Positions 34,128-43,227 of a stretch of DNA of 64,000 nucleotides are shown one piece after another. Positions within the stretch are counted from its first letter, which is position 1; each line of letters starts with the position of its first letter. The notes beneath the pieces were generated by a model that was given only the letters and a program-made list of their open reading frames with translations, did not search any database and had not been told where the DNA came from. Made by a program: the position numbers and the translations under genes. This DNA comes from Campylobacteraceae bacterium (GTDB taxonomy: Bacteria > Campylobacterota > Campylobacteria > Campylobacterales > Arcobacteraceae): NCBI GenBank assembly GCA_013215945.1, contig JABSOM010000005.1, forward strand, positions 62,001 to 126,000, in the 5' to 3' direction.

Positions 34128-36902
34128 TTAGAGATCTTTTTGTGGTTTAGAAAAATAATAACCTTGAGAATAATCAAGATCTAATTCTTTTAGAACATTA
34201 AAGATTTCTTCATTTTCTACAAACTCTGCAACTGTTTTTAAGCCTTGTTTTTTTGTAAACAATAAAATACTTTCTACAATGTTTTTTTGATTTTCATCTT
34301 TATGGATATTTTTAATTAAAGAACCGTCAATTTTTATAAAGTCAACTTTTAATTTAGCCAAATAAGAAAAATTAGAATAACCGCTACCAAAATCATCAAT
34401 AGCAACTTTACAGCCATAACGTTTTACTTTATTGATAAAAGAAATAATATCTTCAAAGTTTTCAATTCCCTCTGATTCAACAATTTCTAAAATAAGTCTG
34501 GAGCCACACTTATATTCTTCTAATTTATCATAAAGGTATTTACGCGTAGTATAAGATAAAATATCTTGAATGGTTAAATTAATTGAGAATTCAAAATCAA
34601 GATCTTTAAACTTTTTAAAGGTTTTTTCAATCATAATTTTGGTGAGTTCCCCATATAATTTTGCTTTTTTAGCATGCTCTAAAAATAAATAAGGAGACAG
34701 AACTTTACCATCACGATCAATTAGTCTTATTAAGGCTTCATATTTACTTACTTTTTTTGTTTTATTATCAACTATAGCTTGATAATACGGAACAATCCTA
34801 TCTTCTGTGATAGCTTGTTTTATTTTCTCTATCATAATAATATTGTTTCTGATTTTTTCTTTTAGGGATGTCTCTGCATTAAAAAATACAATTTTTTTCC
34901 TTTGTTCTTTTGCTTCTTTTAACGCAATATGTGCAAGCGTATAAATATTTTTTCCTTTTGCAAATGCCATACCAGAAGTAGTATTAATAGAAATATCATA
35001 TTTAGCAATTTTATAATGAAGATTTTCAAGCTCAAGAATTTTAAAATTGATACTTTTTAATAAAGATTCCCACTCTTTAGGGCGTTTACTAACAATCGCA
35101 AATTCATCCCCTGTAATTCTAAAAATATTATTTCCAAAAATTTCTTTTAAATTTTTCGTAAAAAGTTTAAGTACATTATCTCCAATATTGTATCCGAAGT
35201 AGTTATTAATTTCTGAAAATCTGTCTAAGTTAATTAAAATAAGAAGATATTTTTTTTCTTTCTTTTCAAAAAGTTTTAATAAAGCCTCTCGATTATTTAC
35301 TTGTGTTAATTTATCAATTAAACCTTCTTTAATAATCTTATCTTTTAAAAATATTTCACTTACATCGGTACGTATGCTTATGTACTCAATGATTTTTCCT
35401 TTTTTATCAAAAATAGGAATCATCACTGCTTTTACATAATATTCTTCCCCTTTTTTATTTTTATTTTTAAAAGTATTTTGCCAAACCTTACCTTTTATGA
35501 GGGCATTCCACATGTTTACAAATAAGGAAGTAGGGGTATCTGGATGTCTAATTATATTATGGTTTTGTCCCATAAGCTCTTCTCTTGTATATCCAGAAGT
35601 TTGACAAAACTTATCATTAACATAAATAATTTGACCTTGTGCATCTGTTTTAGAAACAATAGCACTCTCATCTAGGGCTATTTTGTATTGGTTTAATAAG
35701 TCCTGACTTGAGGTTAATTCTTCTTGAATAGTATCAATTAAGTGTGTTTGCGCAGAAATCTTTTTTGATAAAACTTCTTGTTCTTTATTTGTTTCAATTT
35801 TTTTATTGATATTATTTTCTGAAAGAGAAAGTGTAGTACTAGTATTGTTTAATAAATACGTTTTTCCATTGTTATTGAAAAACTCTCCATAAGTAAAAAA
35901 TCCACTGTTTTTTCCAACTTTATTTAAGATAGTAAATTCATTGTGTGTTTCATCATAAATAAAATGTTTTCTTGCACTACAGGAATAAACAAAAAGTACT
36001 TCAATGGGATTTTGAAGTATTCTTTCTTGGTGTTTATAGGTATCGTTTAAACTGTCTGTTTCGTGCGTAACAGAAAACTTTACCCTGTCCCCTTCTTGAA
36101 TTTTTCCTGAAAATAAATAAGCATTGTCTTGTGTTTTTTCTCTAATTGAGAGTGCAACATTCATTGTTTTTTCAGTTTTTATAAGAGGAAATTCGTAGTC
36201 AAAATTGGGTAGCTGAGCTGCTATTTGTTTTCCTAAATAATGCGAATAAACCTCTTGTATAGGTTTATTATCAAGCTCATATATAATGTTATTTTCACAT
36301 CTACTTACAAGCATTTCTTTTCCTACTGTACTCCAAGTAAGTGAATAATCAGAATAAACATTTAATTCTGTTGAATTTAATGAAAGTAAAACAATACCTT
36401 CTTTATAAATAGTATTGTCTTTGATAATGAAATTTTCTTTTCCATGATCTTCTCCACTTGCGCAACCTCCAGCTATAACAAGCGATTTATTATTCTTAGT
36501 AAAAGCATCAAGAAAACCTTCCGAATCATTTTTAAAAGTTTCTGAAAAAATAATGCAGACTTTTGTATCCCTTTTAATAATATTTTTTGCTGCTTTTAAG
36601 CCTTGAGAATAATTGGCTTTTGGGTAATAATATGCTTTTACGCGGGTATGTTCGAAAAAACAAAAGGAGATAAGAATTCTATCATTACATAGTTTCCCAT
36701 TATTTATTCCTCCTGCACTGGAAGCGCCAATAAGAACTGCATGTGGAAGGCTTTCCTGTAGGTGTAACAGAATTTTTTGTATTATCTTTGTATTAAAATC
36801 AGCACAAAAAAGTTGTATCATAATAGTCTTAGAAGAAGGAAAATTTAATATTTCTTCTTCTAATTTTGTATGCGTATAAAATATGTGGTTAACTAAGTGC
36901 AT
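34128..36902 (-). CDS. FIST-PAS-GGDEF-EAL sensory protein
   Basis: A 924-residue cytoplasmic c-di-GMP protein. Residues 1-370 look like FIST N and C (MIQLFCADFNTKII, LIGASSAGGINNGKL, CSARKHFI), a small-molecule sensor fold. About 395-520 is a PAS domain (SGYTREELMGQNHNIIRHPD). About 530-690 is a GGDEF domain whose motif is degenerate (RITGDEF, near 598). About 690-924 is EAL: YEALIRL, DDFGSGYSNFSYL, FIKIDG and QGYYFSKP are all present, so phosphodiesterase activity is likely and cyclase activity doubtful. No transmembrane segment. The gene is convergent with lpxK (2 bases apart) and monocistronic. Confidence 0.85.
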   Translation of the reverse strand: MHLVNHIFYTHTKLEEEILNFPSSKTIMIQLFCADFNTKIIQKILLHLQESLPHAVLIGASSAGGINNGKLCNDRILISFCFFEHTRVKAYYYPKANYSQGLKAAKNIIKRDTKVCIIFSETFKNDSEGFLDAFTKNNKSLVIAGGCASGEDHGKENFIIKDNTIYKEGIVLLSLNSTELNVYSDYSLTWSTVGKEMLVSRCENNIIYELDNKPIQEVYSHYLGKQIAAQLPNFDYEFPLIKTEKTMNVALSIREKTQDNAYLFSGKIQEGDRVKFSVTHETDSLNDTYKHQERILQNPIEVLFVYSCSARKHFIYDETHNEFTILNKVGKNSGFFTYGEFFNNNGKTYLLNNTSTTLSLSENNINKKIETNKEQEVLSKKISAQTHLIDTIQEELTSSQDLLNQYKIALDESAIVSKTDAQGQIIYVNDKFCQTSGYTREELMGQNHNIIRHPDTPTSLFVNMWNALIKGKVWQNTFKNKNKKGEEYYVKAVMIPIFDKKGKIIEYISIRTDVSEIFLKDKIIKEGLIDKLTQVNNREALLKLFEKKEKKYLLILINLDRFSEINNYFGYNIGDNVLKLFTKNLKEIFGNNIFRITGDEFAIVSKRPKEWESLLKSINFKILELENLHYKIAKYDISINTTSGMAFAKGKNIYTLAHIALKEAKEQRKKIVFFNAETSLKEKIRNNIIMIEKIKQAITEDRIVPYYQAIVDNKTKKVSKYEALIRLIDRDGKVLSPYLFLEHAKKAKLYGELTKIMIEKTFKKFKDLDFEFSINLTIQDILSYTTRKYLYDKLEEYKCGSRLILEIVESEGIENFEDIISFINKVKRYGCKVAIDDFGSGYSNFSYLAKLKVDFIKIDGSLIKNIHKDENQKNIVESILLFTKKQGLKTVAEFVENEEIFNVLKELDLDYSQGYYFSKPQKDL

Positions 36903-36989
36903 AATCTTTTGTCTTTATTTAATAATTTTAACTATTATAACAAAAGAAGCTTATTACTAGCTATGTAAAAAGAAAAATAACAATTTATT

Positions 36990-38171
36990 TTAGTCTTCAA
37001 TTATATGTCCAACAAATTTGGACATATTATCAAGAATTTTTCCGCCTTTTCTAAAACCTAAAGCGCAGGCTTCATAAGCATAAAAAACACCTGCTTGATA
37101 ATACGCTCCATCTTCATCTTGATTAAATTCATAAAACTCTTGATAAATAGCCTTGTAACCTTCGTATTCTCCATCTGTTTTCATATCTAAAGAATTATCT
37201 GCATTTACAATTGCTATATTTGCACCTTCTCTTCCAAAACATCTTTTTTCAACTTGTTTGGTATTCACAAGTGGCTCATAAGATGTTTCTAACAATAAAG
37301 GATGATTCGGATACATGTCCCATAATATTTTCATCATGGCTTTTGATTGGAACATTAAAGTATAGGCTGGATTAAAAATAATACATTTTTTACTTTTAAT
37401 AATTTCATTAATAATCAATGCCAATTCATTTTCATCGATTGCTATGTCTTCCCAAGGAATGAGTTTAAACCAAAATTCAAAATTCACATCATCTTTATGA
37501 ATTCCTTCATCCGAAAATTGTACATTTTCAATATATTCATACTCAGTATTAAAGCCTGCTTCATTAGCAATATGCTGTAATAATTTTGTCGTATTTTCAT
37601 CTTCAGAGGAAGAAGAAATAGAAGAAAATAGTATTTTCCATCCTAAATCTTTGTAGTACTCTTCAAATTTTTCTACATCAGAGTCAAGGGTAATCAAACG
37701 TTTAAAGTTATCTTTGATGGCTTCATATAAATTATTAAATTGTTTTGCTTCATCCAGACCGTTCTTTTTTAGAAGTGCCCATTGTATAATAGCTGTTTCA
37801 AAAAGTGAGGTAGGAGTATCTGCATTAAACTCTATTAGTTTTATCGCTTTTCCATCCATTCCTCCTGCTAAATCAAAGCGTGAATATAAATGCCAGTGTA
37901 CATCTTCTTCCCATGATTCTTTAATTATTTCTACTAAATTAAAAGGAATATTGATATCATGAAATAAATCATTATCTATAACATATTGTCCTGCTTCACA
38001 AAACATATCATAAAGCTCATTTGTTGCTTCATAATAAGCGTTGGCTTCATCTTCACTCAAAACTACAACATCATTTGAAATATAAGAGCTTTTATCAAGA
38101 TCTGTATGCCAAGAAAATCCTATAGATTCTAAGTATTCATTACTTAAAGGTTCAAGTTGTTTTAATTTCAT
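36990..38171 (-). CDS. Glutathionylspermidine synthase-like ATP-grasp protein
   Basis: The 393-residue protein belongs to the GSP_synth family (YgiC/YjfC of E. coli). Family segments are SWEEDVHWHLYSRFDLAGGM, IKLIEFNADTPTSLFE and REGANIAIVN, which form the ATP-grasp core. It has no amidase domain. In E. coli the related proteins do not make glutathionylspermidine clearly, so the substrate here is not known. It follows UPF0323 by two bases in the operon aroE-UPF0323-GSP, an arrangement also known for Cj0371-Cj0372 of Campylobacter. Confidence 0.8.
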   Translation of the reverse strand: MKLKQLEPLSNEYLESIGFSWHTDLDKSSYISNDVVVLSEDEANAYYEATNELYDMFCEAGQYVIDNDLFHDINIPFNLVEIIKESWEEDVHWHLYSRFDLAGGMDGKAIKLIEFNADTPTSLFETAIIQWALLKKNGLDEAKQFNNLYEAIKDNFKRLITLDSDVEKFEEYYKDLGWKILFSSISSSSEDENTTKLLQHIANEAGFNTEYEYIENVQFSDEGIHKDDVNFEFWFKLIPWEDIAIDENELALIINEIIKSKKCIIFNPAYTLMFQSKAMMKILWDMYPNHPLLLETSYEPLVNTKQVEKRCFGREGANIAIVNADNSLDMKTDGEYEGYKAIYQEFYEFNQDEDGAYYQAGVFYAYEACALGFRKGGKILDNMSKFVGHIIED

Positions 38172-38173
38172 CT

Positions 38174-38788
38174 TTAACCTCCAAAAAATGAAGAACGTTT
38201 TTTACTGCTGTTAGAAGAACCAAAAAAACCACTTTTTTTAGAGCTTGAACTTGATCTTGACGCACTTGATTTAGCTTTAGAAAAACTACTTTTTGATTTT
38301 GAATACGTAGATGGAGATTTATATTGAGTTCTTCTTTGACTTTGGTAGTTTGAATTATTGAATAATTTATTTCCAATGTAAGAGCCAATCATTGCTCCAG
38401 CAACAGAAGATAATAATACTCCCCCTAATCCCATACCACCATTACCTGATGACATTTCTGGGTTGGTTAAAGCAGACGTTCCATTTTGAATTTTTACATC
38501 TTCTTCTCGAACCAGTGCATCAATTTCTGCTTTAGATAAGATACGTTCAGTTCCATCTGGTTTTCGTAAAACAATAGTAGTATTTGCGCTTGGAAATTCA
38601 TCAACAATTGCATAAGAACCATTTATTTCTTCTTGTATGATTACAAAAGCACCTTGTTTTTGGCTGGCATTCGTAAAAGCATCATTTTTTTGGGAATTTT
38701 TGTCTTCACAACCTACTAAACCCATAACTAATATAGCGCCAAGTCCACCAACCATTGCATAATTCGATATTTTCTTAATGTGTTTCAT
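38174..38788 (-). CDS. UPF0323-family lipoprotein
   Basis: The 204-residue protein starts with a signal peptide and lipobox LVGC with Cys27, so it is lipidated. A middle part follows (NGSYAIVDEFPSANTTIVLR), then a glycine-rich segment (GGMGLGGVLLSSVAGAMIGS) and a serine/lysine-rich tail to the C terminus. UPF0323 lipoproteins of Campylobacter and Helicobacter share this pattern; function is unknown. It overlaps aroE by 14 bases and precedes the GSP-like gene by 2, so all three are one operon. Confidence 0.85.
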   Translation of the reverse strand: MKHIKKISNYAMVGGLGAILVMGLVGCEDKNSQKNDAFTNASQKQGAFVIIQEEINGSYAIVDEFPSANTTIVLRKPDGTERILSKAEIDALVREEDVKIQNGTSALTNPEMSSGNGGMGLGGVLLSSVAGAMIGSYIGNKLFNNSNYQSQRRTQYKSPSTYSKSKSSFSKAKSSASRSSSSSKKSGFFGSSNSSKKRSSFFGG

Positions 38789-39584
38789 TATTTTCCTTTA
38801 AAGCTTGTCTCATAATTTCAATTGTTTTTGTATCTATTGTTTCTTTTAAAAAATATTCTAAGGCCAATACTCCTTGGTATAAAAGCATATCTTCCCCATC
38901 TTTTACTGGTAACTTTTCTTTTTTTGCTAAAGCTAAAAAAGGTGTTTCTTTTCCATAAATACAGTCAAATGCATAATGTGCATTTAAAAACACATTTTCT
39001 AGTTTCTGCATTGGTAAGGGATATTTTTGGTCTTTCAATCCAGCGCTGGTCGCATTAACAACTAAATCATAAGCATTTAATCTAAAATCATCCCAAGTAA
39101 AGGTTTTTATATCATTTTCTTTAAAAAAAGCAAGTTTTTCAGGAGAGCGGTTAACTACAGTTACATCATAATTTTTTTCCTGTAAACTTAAAGCAATGGC
39201 TTTTGCCGTTCCTCCCGCTCCTAAAATAAGAACCTTTTTAACATTATTGAATACTTGTATGGCTTTTATAAAACCTGCTCCATCTGTATTATAAGCAATG
39301 ATTTTATCATTTTCTTTTACATAAGTATTAACTGCTTGTATTTTTTGCGCAATTCCTCTTACTTCATCTGCTTCTAAATAAGCCGTTTCTTTATGTGGAA
39401 CTGTTATATTAGCTCCTTTAAACCCTTCTTTATTAAATACATCTTTAATAGTACTTGCATTTGTTAATAAATATTTTTCATATTTATTATCATAATTTAA
39501 ATGCTTAAATGCAGCATTGTGCATTTGAGGGGATTTTGAGTGTTCAACAGGGTTGCCAAAGATAACGAATCTATTTTTTTGCAT
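38775..39584 (-). CDS. aroE: Shikimate dehydrogenase
   Basis: AroE reduces 3-dehydroshikimate to shikimate with NADPH. From ATG 39584 with AAGGAAAACA upstream, the 269-residue product starts MQKNRFVIFGNPVEHSKSPQ, with the Ser pair that binds substrate, and has NITVPHKE with the catalytic Lys, the NADPH motif LILGAGGTAKAIALS, and NATSAGL. The frame is open to 39614 but the upstream part is not family-like. First gene of the aroE-UPF0323-GSP operon. Confidence 0.92.
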   Translation of the reverse strand: MQKNRFVIFGNPVEHSKSPQMHNAAFKHLNYDNKYEKYLLTNASTIKDVFNKEGFKGANITVPHKETAYLEADEVRGIAQKIQAVNTYVKENDKIIAYNTDGAGFIKAIQVFNNVKKVLILGAGGTAKAIALSLQEKNYDVTVVNRSPEKLAFFKENDIKTFTWDDFRLNAYDLVVNATSAGLKDQKYPLPMQKLENVFLNAHYAFDCIYGKETPFLALAKKEKLPVKDGEDMLLYQGVLALEYFLKETIDTKTIEIMRQALKENNETH

Positions 39585-39667
39585 TGTTTTCCTTTTAAAA
39601 AAGGATTTTAACACAAAATCAACTAAGAAGATATTAAAATATACAAAAGAATTTTAAAGGTTAATAT

Positions 39668-40339
39668 ATGTATCGTATTGAAAGTTTTTTTAGCGATAAA
39701 AATGATGGCAATATAGCTTACCATGTGGGCGATATTGTAAAGAATGTTAATGAAAATAGAAATGAGCTCTCTTTAAAACACAGTTTTAATGTAAATAATA
39801 TAATGTATATGAATCAAGTACATGGAGATAAAATCCAAATAGTACATAATGGCTCTTCTAGACACAGTCTTGATTGTGATGCTTTAATAACACAGGAAAA
39901 AGGTCTGTATTTGATGGTTATGGTTGCTGATTGTATTCCTATACTTATTAAAGATTCAAAAAAAGGTGTTGTAGCAGCTGTTCATGCGGGGAGGAAATCA
40001 AGTTTTTTAAAAATTGTTGAAAAGGTAGTATTGAGAATGAAAAAAGAGTTCTCTTCTAAGGCGTGTGATATTGAAGTAGAATTTGGGCCTTCTATACAAG
40101 TTTGTTGTTATGAAGTTGATGAAGAAATGCAAGATTTTGTAAAAAATAACTTTGGAGCGGAATTTTGTAAAGGTAAAAATATAAATTTACAAGAAATAAA
40201 TAAAAAAATGCTAAATGATTTGGGTGTAAATAAAATCATTCTTTCAAATCATTGCACAAAATGTGGAGAAAAAAAATATTTCTCATATAGAAACAATTCA
40301 AAATGTGGTCGTTTTGCTGGTTTTATAGGTATAAAATAA
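39668..40339 (+). CDS. pgeF: Laccase-domain protein PgeF (peptidoglycan editing factor)
   Basis: The 223-residue protein belongs to the YfiH/PgeF family. Zinc-site and core motifs are MNQVHGD (near residue 53), ADCIPILI (near 88), VHAGRKSS (near 103) and CCYEVDE (near 140), then a cysteine pair CTKCGEKKYFSYR near the C terminus. In E. coli the family keeps peptidoglycan free of mistaken L-serine-type muropeptides. The HAGR motif has Arg where most have Trp. It is monocistronic. Confidence 0.85.
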   Translation: MYRIESFFSDKNDGNIAYHVGDIVKNVNENRNELSLKHSFNVNNIMYMNQVHGDKIQIVHNGSSRHSLDCDALITQEKGLYLMVMVADCIPILIKDSKKGVVAAVHAGRKSSFLKIVEKVVLRMKKEFSSKACDIEVEFGPSIQVCCYEVDEEMQDFVKNNFGAEFCKGKNINLQEINKKMLNDLGVNKIILSNHCTKCGEKKYFSYRNNSKCGRFAGFIGIK

Positions 40340-40362
40340 TAATTAATTTTATTTATTACATA

Positions 40363-40406
40363 ATTATGTAAATATTATGTAGATATCATGTAATTATCAT
40401 GTATCT
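40363..40406 (+). repeat. Four tandem 11-bp repeats ATYATGTANNT before malic enzyme
   Basis: The octamer ATYATGTA occurs at 40363, 40374, 40385 and 40396, exactly 11 bases apart, each unit ending in T (ATYATGTANNT). The first copy is also half of a 16-bp perfect palindrome at 40356-40371 (TTACATAATTATGTAA). 11 bp is close to one DNA turn, so all sites face the same side. The array lies 24 bases after pgeF and about 46 bases before a TATAAT. Confidence 0.75.
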
Positions 40407-40452
40407 TAAGCTTAAAGAAAACTTTTTATGTGAAGTAATACCATGTTTTTAT

Positions 40453-40458
40453 TATAAT
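40453..40458 (+). promoter_or_regulatory. Putative -10 box of malic enzyme
   Basis: TATAAT lies 67 bases before the ATG of the malic enzyme gene and 46 bases after the 11-bp repeat array, a spacing that would suit an activator or repressor bound upstream. A second AT-rich candidate (TTACAAT, 40473-40479) also exists. Confidence 0.4.
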
Positions 40459-40525
40459 TAAGTTACATTTTGTTACAATTCTTTCAAATAACATATAGGG
40501 TTATAAAAATATCAAGGATTATTAA

Positions 40526-41785
40526 ATGAGCAAAACAGTAACAAAAGAAGAAGCATTAGATTATCACCAGTATCCAAAACCTGGTAAATTAGCGATATCA
40601 ACAACAACAAACCTAAGTACACAAAGAGATCTTTCTTTAGCATATACTCCTGGTGTTGCTCATCCTTGTTTAGCTATTCAAGATGATCCACAAAATGCAT
40701 ATAAATATACAGCGAAAAGAAATCTTGTTGCTGTTATCTCAAATGGTACTGCTGTTTTAGGTCTTGGTGACATTGGTGCACTTGCTTCAAAACCAGTTAT
40801 GGAAGGGAAATCAGTTTTATTTAAAGCTTTTGCTGCTGTTGATTCTTTTGATATTGAAGTGGATGAAAAAGATGTTGATGAGTTTTGTAAAGTTGTAAAA
40901 GCAATCGCTCCTACTTTTGGTGGAATCAATTTAGAAGATATTTCTGCACCTTCTTGTTTTGAAATTGAGAGAAGATTAGTAGAAGATTTAGATATCCCTG
41001 TAATGCATGATGATCAACACGGAACGGCTATTATTACAACTGCTGGTTTAATTAATGCCTGTGAATTATTAGGTAAAAAATTAGAGCATTTAAAAGTAGT
41101 AGTAATTGGAGCTGGTGCGGCTGCAATATCTTGTTCACGAATGTATAAACATGTTGGAGTTACAAATATTATTATGTGTGATTCTAAAGGTGTTATACAT
41201 AAAGGAAGAACAGATTTAAATCAATACAAAGAAGAATTTGCAATTGATGAAGAAATGAGTTTTGATGATGCATTTAGAGGAGCTGATGTTGTTTTAGGTT
41301 TATCAAAACCAGGTTCATTTGGAATTGAGCACATTGCTTTATTATCTGATAAACCTATTGTTTTTGCTTTATCTAATCCTACTCCTGAAGTATTTCCAGT
41401 TGATATTTTAAAAGTTAGACCAGATGCTATTGTTGGTACTGGACGAAGTGATTTTAATAATCAAGTAAATAACGTAATTGGATTTCCTTTTATTTTTAGA
41501 GGTGCATTGGATGTTCAAGCAAGAAAAATTAATATGGAAATGAAAACAGCTGCTGCTCATGCTATTGCAAATTTAGCTAAAGAAGAAGTTCCAAAAGAAG
41601 TACAAGATATTTTTGGAGGAAATGTAAAATTTTCAACTGATTATATTATTCCAAAAGCTTTTGATAAACGTTTAATTGTTGAAGTTTCTTCAGCTGTTGC
41701 ACAAGCTGCTTTTGAATCAGGAGTTGCAAGAGTTACTGAATTTAATCTTGAAGCTTACAGAAAAGAACTTGCTACTCTAATCTAA
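40526..41785 (+). CDS. Malic enzyme (NAD(P)-dependent, short form)
   Basis: The 419-residue enzyme decarboxylates malate to pyruvate. Family motifs are LSLAYTPGVAHP, GDIGALASKPVMEGKSVLFK (catalytic Lys), EDISAPSCFEIERRL, MHDDQHGTAI (metal ligands) and the dinucleotide fold VVVIGAGAAAISCSR. The length is that of the bacterial malic-enzyme core, without the phosphotransacetylase domain of E. coli MaeB. NAD or NADP use cannot be told. AAGGA precedes the ATG. It is monocistronic, with an unusual repeat array upstream and a terminator downstream. Confidence 0.93.
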   Translation: MSKTVTKEEALDYHQYPKPGKLAISTTTNLSTQRDLSLAYTPGVAHPCLAIQDDPQNAYKYTAKRNLVAVISNGTAVLGLGDIGALASKPVMEGKSVLFKAFAAVDSFDIEVDEKDVDEFCKVVKAIAPTFGGINLEDISAPSCFEIERRLVEDLDIPVMHDDQHGTAIITTAGLINACELLGKKLEHLKVVVIGAGAAAISCSRMYKHVGVTNIIMCDSKGVIHKGRTDLNQYKEEFAIDEEMSFDDAFRGADVVLGLSKPGSFGIEHIALLSDKPIVFALSNPTPEVFPVDILKVRPDAIVGTGRSDFNNQVNNVIGFPFIFRGALDVQARKINMEMKTAAAHAIANLAKEEVPKEVQDIFGGNVKFSTDYIIPKAFDKRLIVEVSSAVAQAAFESGVARVTEFNLEAYRKELATLI

Positions 41786-41794
41786 AAAGTCTTC

Positions 41795-41813
41795 TTCGTA
41801 AGTAAATTACGAA
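41795..41813 (+). terminator. Terminator of the malic enzyme gene
   Basis: TTCGTAA (41795-41801) pairs with TTACGAA (41807-41813), loop GTAAA, followed by a T-rich stretch. It begins 10 bases after the stop codon. Confidence 0.7.
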
Positions 41814-41848
41814 TAGATTTTATTTTTAATTTTCTTTAAAATTAATCA

Positions 41849-41896
41849 ATATAATGGTATTATTTCAAAAATAATTTTGGAGTAATACCATTATAT
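41849..41896. repeat. 48-bp inverted repeat before purU, containing a TATAAT
   Basis: Arms of 14 bp match perfectly (41849-41862 and 41883-41896; core TAATACCATTATAT). Inside the 20-base loop a second 5-bp pair, CAAAA (41866-41870) and TTTTG (41875-41879), extends the fold. The first arm contains TATAAT at 41850-41855, the second a TATATA just after it, about 26 bases before the purU ATG. This looks like an operator pair or a cruciform rather than a terminator, because the malic enzyme terminator is already at 41795-41813. Confidence 0.65.
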
Positions 41897-41923
41897 ATAG
41901 GTTTACTTTTTTATAGGAAAAGA

Positions 41924-42757
41924 ATGAAAGAATTTATACTTCTAATAAATACAAGCGATGAAATAGGGCTTGTTTATAATGTCTCTAAAGTTTTATATGC
42001 TAATAACTTAAATATAATACAAAACTCAGAATATGTTGATCAAAATACAAACAAATTTTTTATGCGTACCATTATCTCTGGATCTGTAGAGAAAGAACTT
42101 CTCTTAAAAGAACTAAAAAAAGTACTTCCTCTAACATCCAGCATTTCTTTAAATATGCAAAACAAAAAAGATATTGTAATAATGGTTACAAAAGAAGCTC
42201 ATGTATTAGGGGATTTATTAATCAGATATATTGATGGCGAATTAAATGCAAATATAAAAGCAGTTATTTCTAACCATTCTCACTTAAAATCTTTGGTTGA
42301 AAAATTTGATATTCCTTATTTTCATATTTCTAGTAATGAAATATCAAGAGAAGAACATGAAAAAAAAATTATTGCTAAAATAGATGAGTTTGAACCTTCT
42401 TTAATTGTATTAGCAAAATATATGAGAATTTTAACACCTTCTTTTGTAGAGAATTATTCTGAAAAAATATTAAATATTCATCACAGTTTTCTTCCTGCTT
42501 TTATTGGGGCAAATCCTTATAAACAAGCACATGAAAGAGGTGTTAAAATTATTGGTGCTACGGCACATTATGTTACAAATGATTTGGATGAGGGTCCTAT
42601 TATTTCACAAAATATTGTAAGAGTTGACCATAATTATACATGGCAAGATATGAGAAAGGCTGGAATTAACGTGGAAAAAGTGACTTTAAGTAGTGCATTG
42701 GAATTATTATTAGACGAAAAGGTGTTCATACATGGAAATAAAACGGTGATACTATAA
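41924..42757 (+). CDS. purU: Formyltetrahydrofolate deformylase
   Basis: PurU splits 10-formyl-tetrahydrofolate to formate and tetrahydrofolate, supplying formate for PurT or balancing one-carbon pools. The 277-residue protein has an N-terminal ACT domain (residues 1-80) and a formyl-transferase core with NIHHSFLPAFIGANPY and GATAHYVTNDLDEGPII (catalytic His and Asp). AGGAAAAGA lies directly before the ATG. It overlaps trmL by one base (TAATG). Confidence 0.92.
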   Translation: MKEFILLINTSDEIGLVYNVSKVLYANNLNIIQNSEYVDQNTNKFFMRTIISGSVEKELLLKELKKVLPLTSSISLNMQNKKDIVIMVTKEAHVLGDLLIRYIDGELNANIKAVISNHSHLKSLVEKFDIPYFHISSNEISREEHEKKIIAKIDEFEPSLIVLAKYMRILTPSFVENYSEKILNIHHSFLPAFIGANPYKQAHERGVKIIGATAHYVTNDLDEGPIISQNIVRVDHNYTWQDMRKAGINVEKVTLSSALELLLDEKVFIHGNKTVIL

Positions 42758-43227
42758 TGTTTAATATTGTATTACATGAACCAAGAATGCCTGGAAATGT
42801 AGGTACGATTGGTAGAACCGCTTTTGCATTGGATTGTACACTTCATTTAATTAAACCTTATGGGTTTGGAGAAATCACTGCAAAAGAAGTAAGACGCGCA
42901 GGACTTGATTATTGGTTTGATTTAGATGTAAGAGAATATGAAAATATAGAAGAGTTTTGGAAAAAAAATCCTTTTTCTTCACGTCATTTTTTTGCAACAA
43001 CTAAAACAAAAAAGAATTATTTTGAGGCAAAGTTTGAAGAGGGTGATTATATTTATTTTGGAAGAGAGGATGCAGGTTTGCCACAAAGTATATTGGATAA
43101 AAATAAAGAGACGTGTATTACTATTCCAATGGCTAATAACGCACGTTCTTTAAACCTCTCAAACTCTGTATCAATTATTGCTTATGAAGCTTTAAAACAG
43201 AACTATAGCTCATTTAAACAATCTTAA
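42757..43227 (+). CDS. trmL: tRNA (cytidine(34)-2'-O)-methyltransferase TrmL
   Basis: TrmL methylates the wobble ribose of certain leucine tRNAs. The 156-residue SPOUT-fold protein shows the knot motifs MPGNVGTIGRTAFALD, IYFGREDAGLP and IPMANNARSLNLSNSVSIIA. It is coupled to purU (1-base overlap) and the response regulator follows with no gap. Confidence 0.92.
   Translation: MFNIVLHEPRMPGNVGTIGRTAFALDCTLHLIKPYGFGEITAKEVRRAGLDYWFDLDVREYENIEEFWKKNPFSSRHFFATTKTKKNYFEAKFEEGDYIYFGREDAGLPQSILDKNKETCITIPMANNARSLNLSNSVSIIAYEALKQNYSSFKQS

Noticed and set aside
34128-34140. Terminator between lpxK and the FIST gene
   Set aside because: No clear inverted repeat or T run in the two-base gap or nearby.
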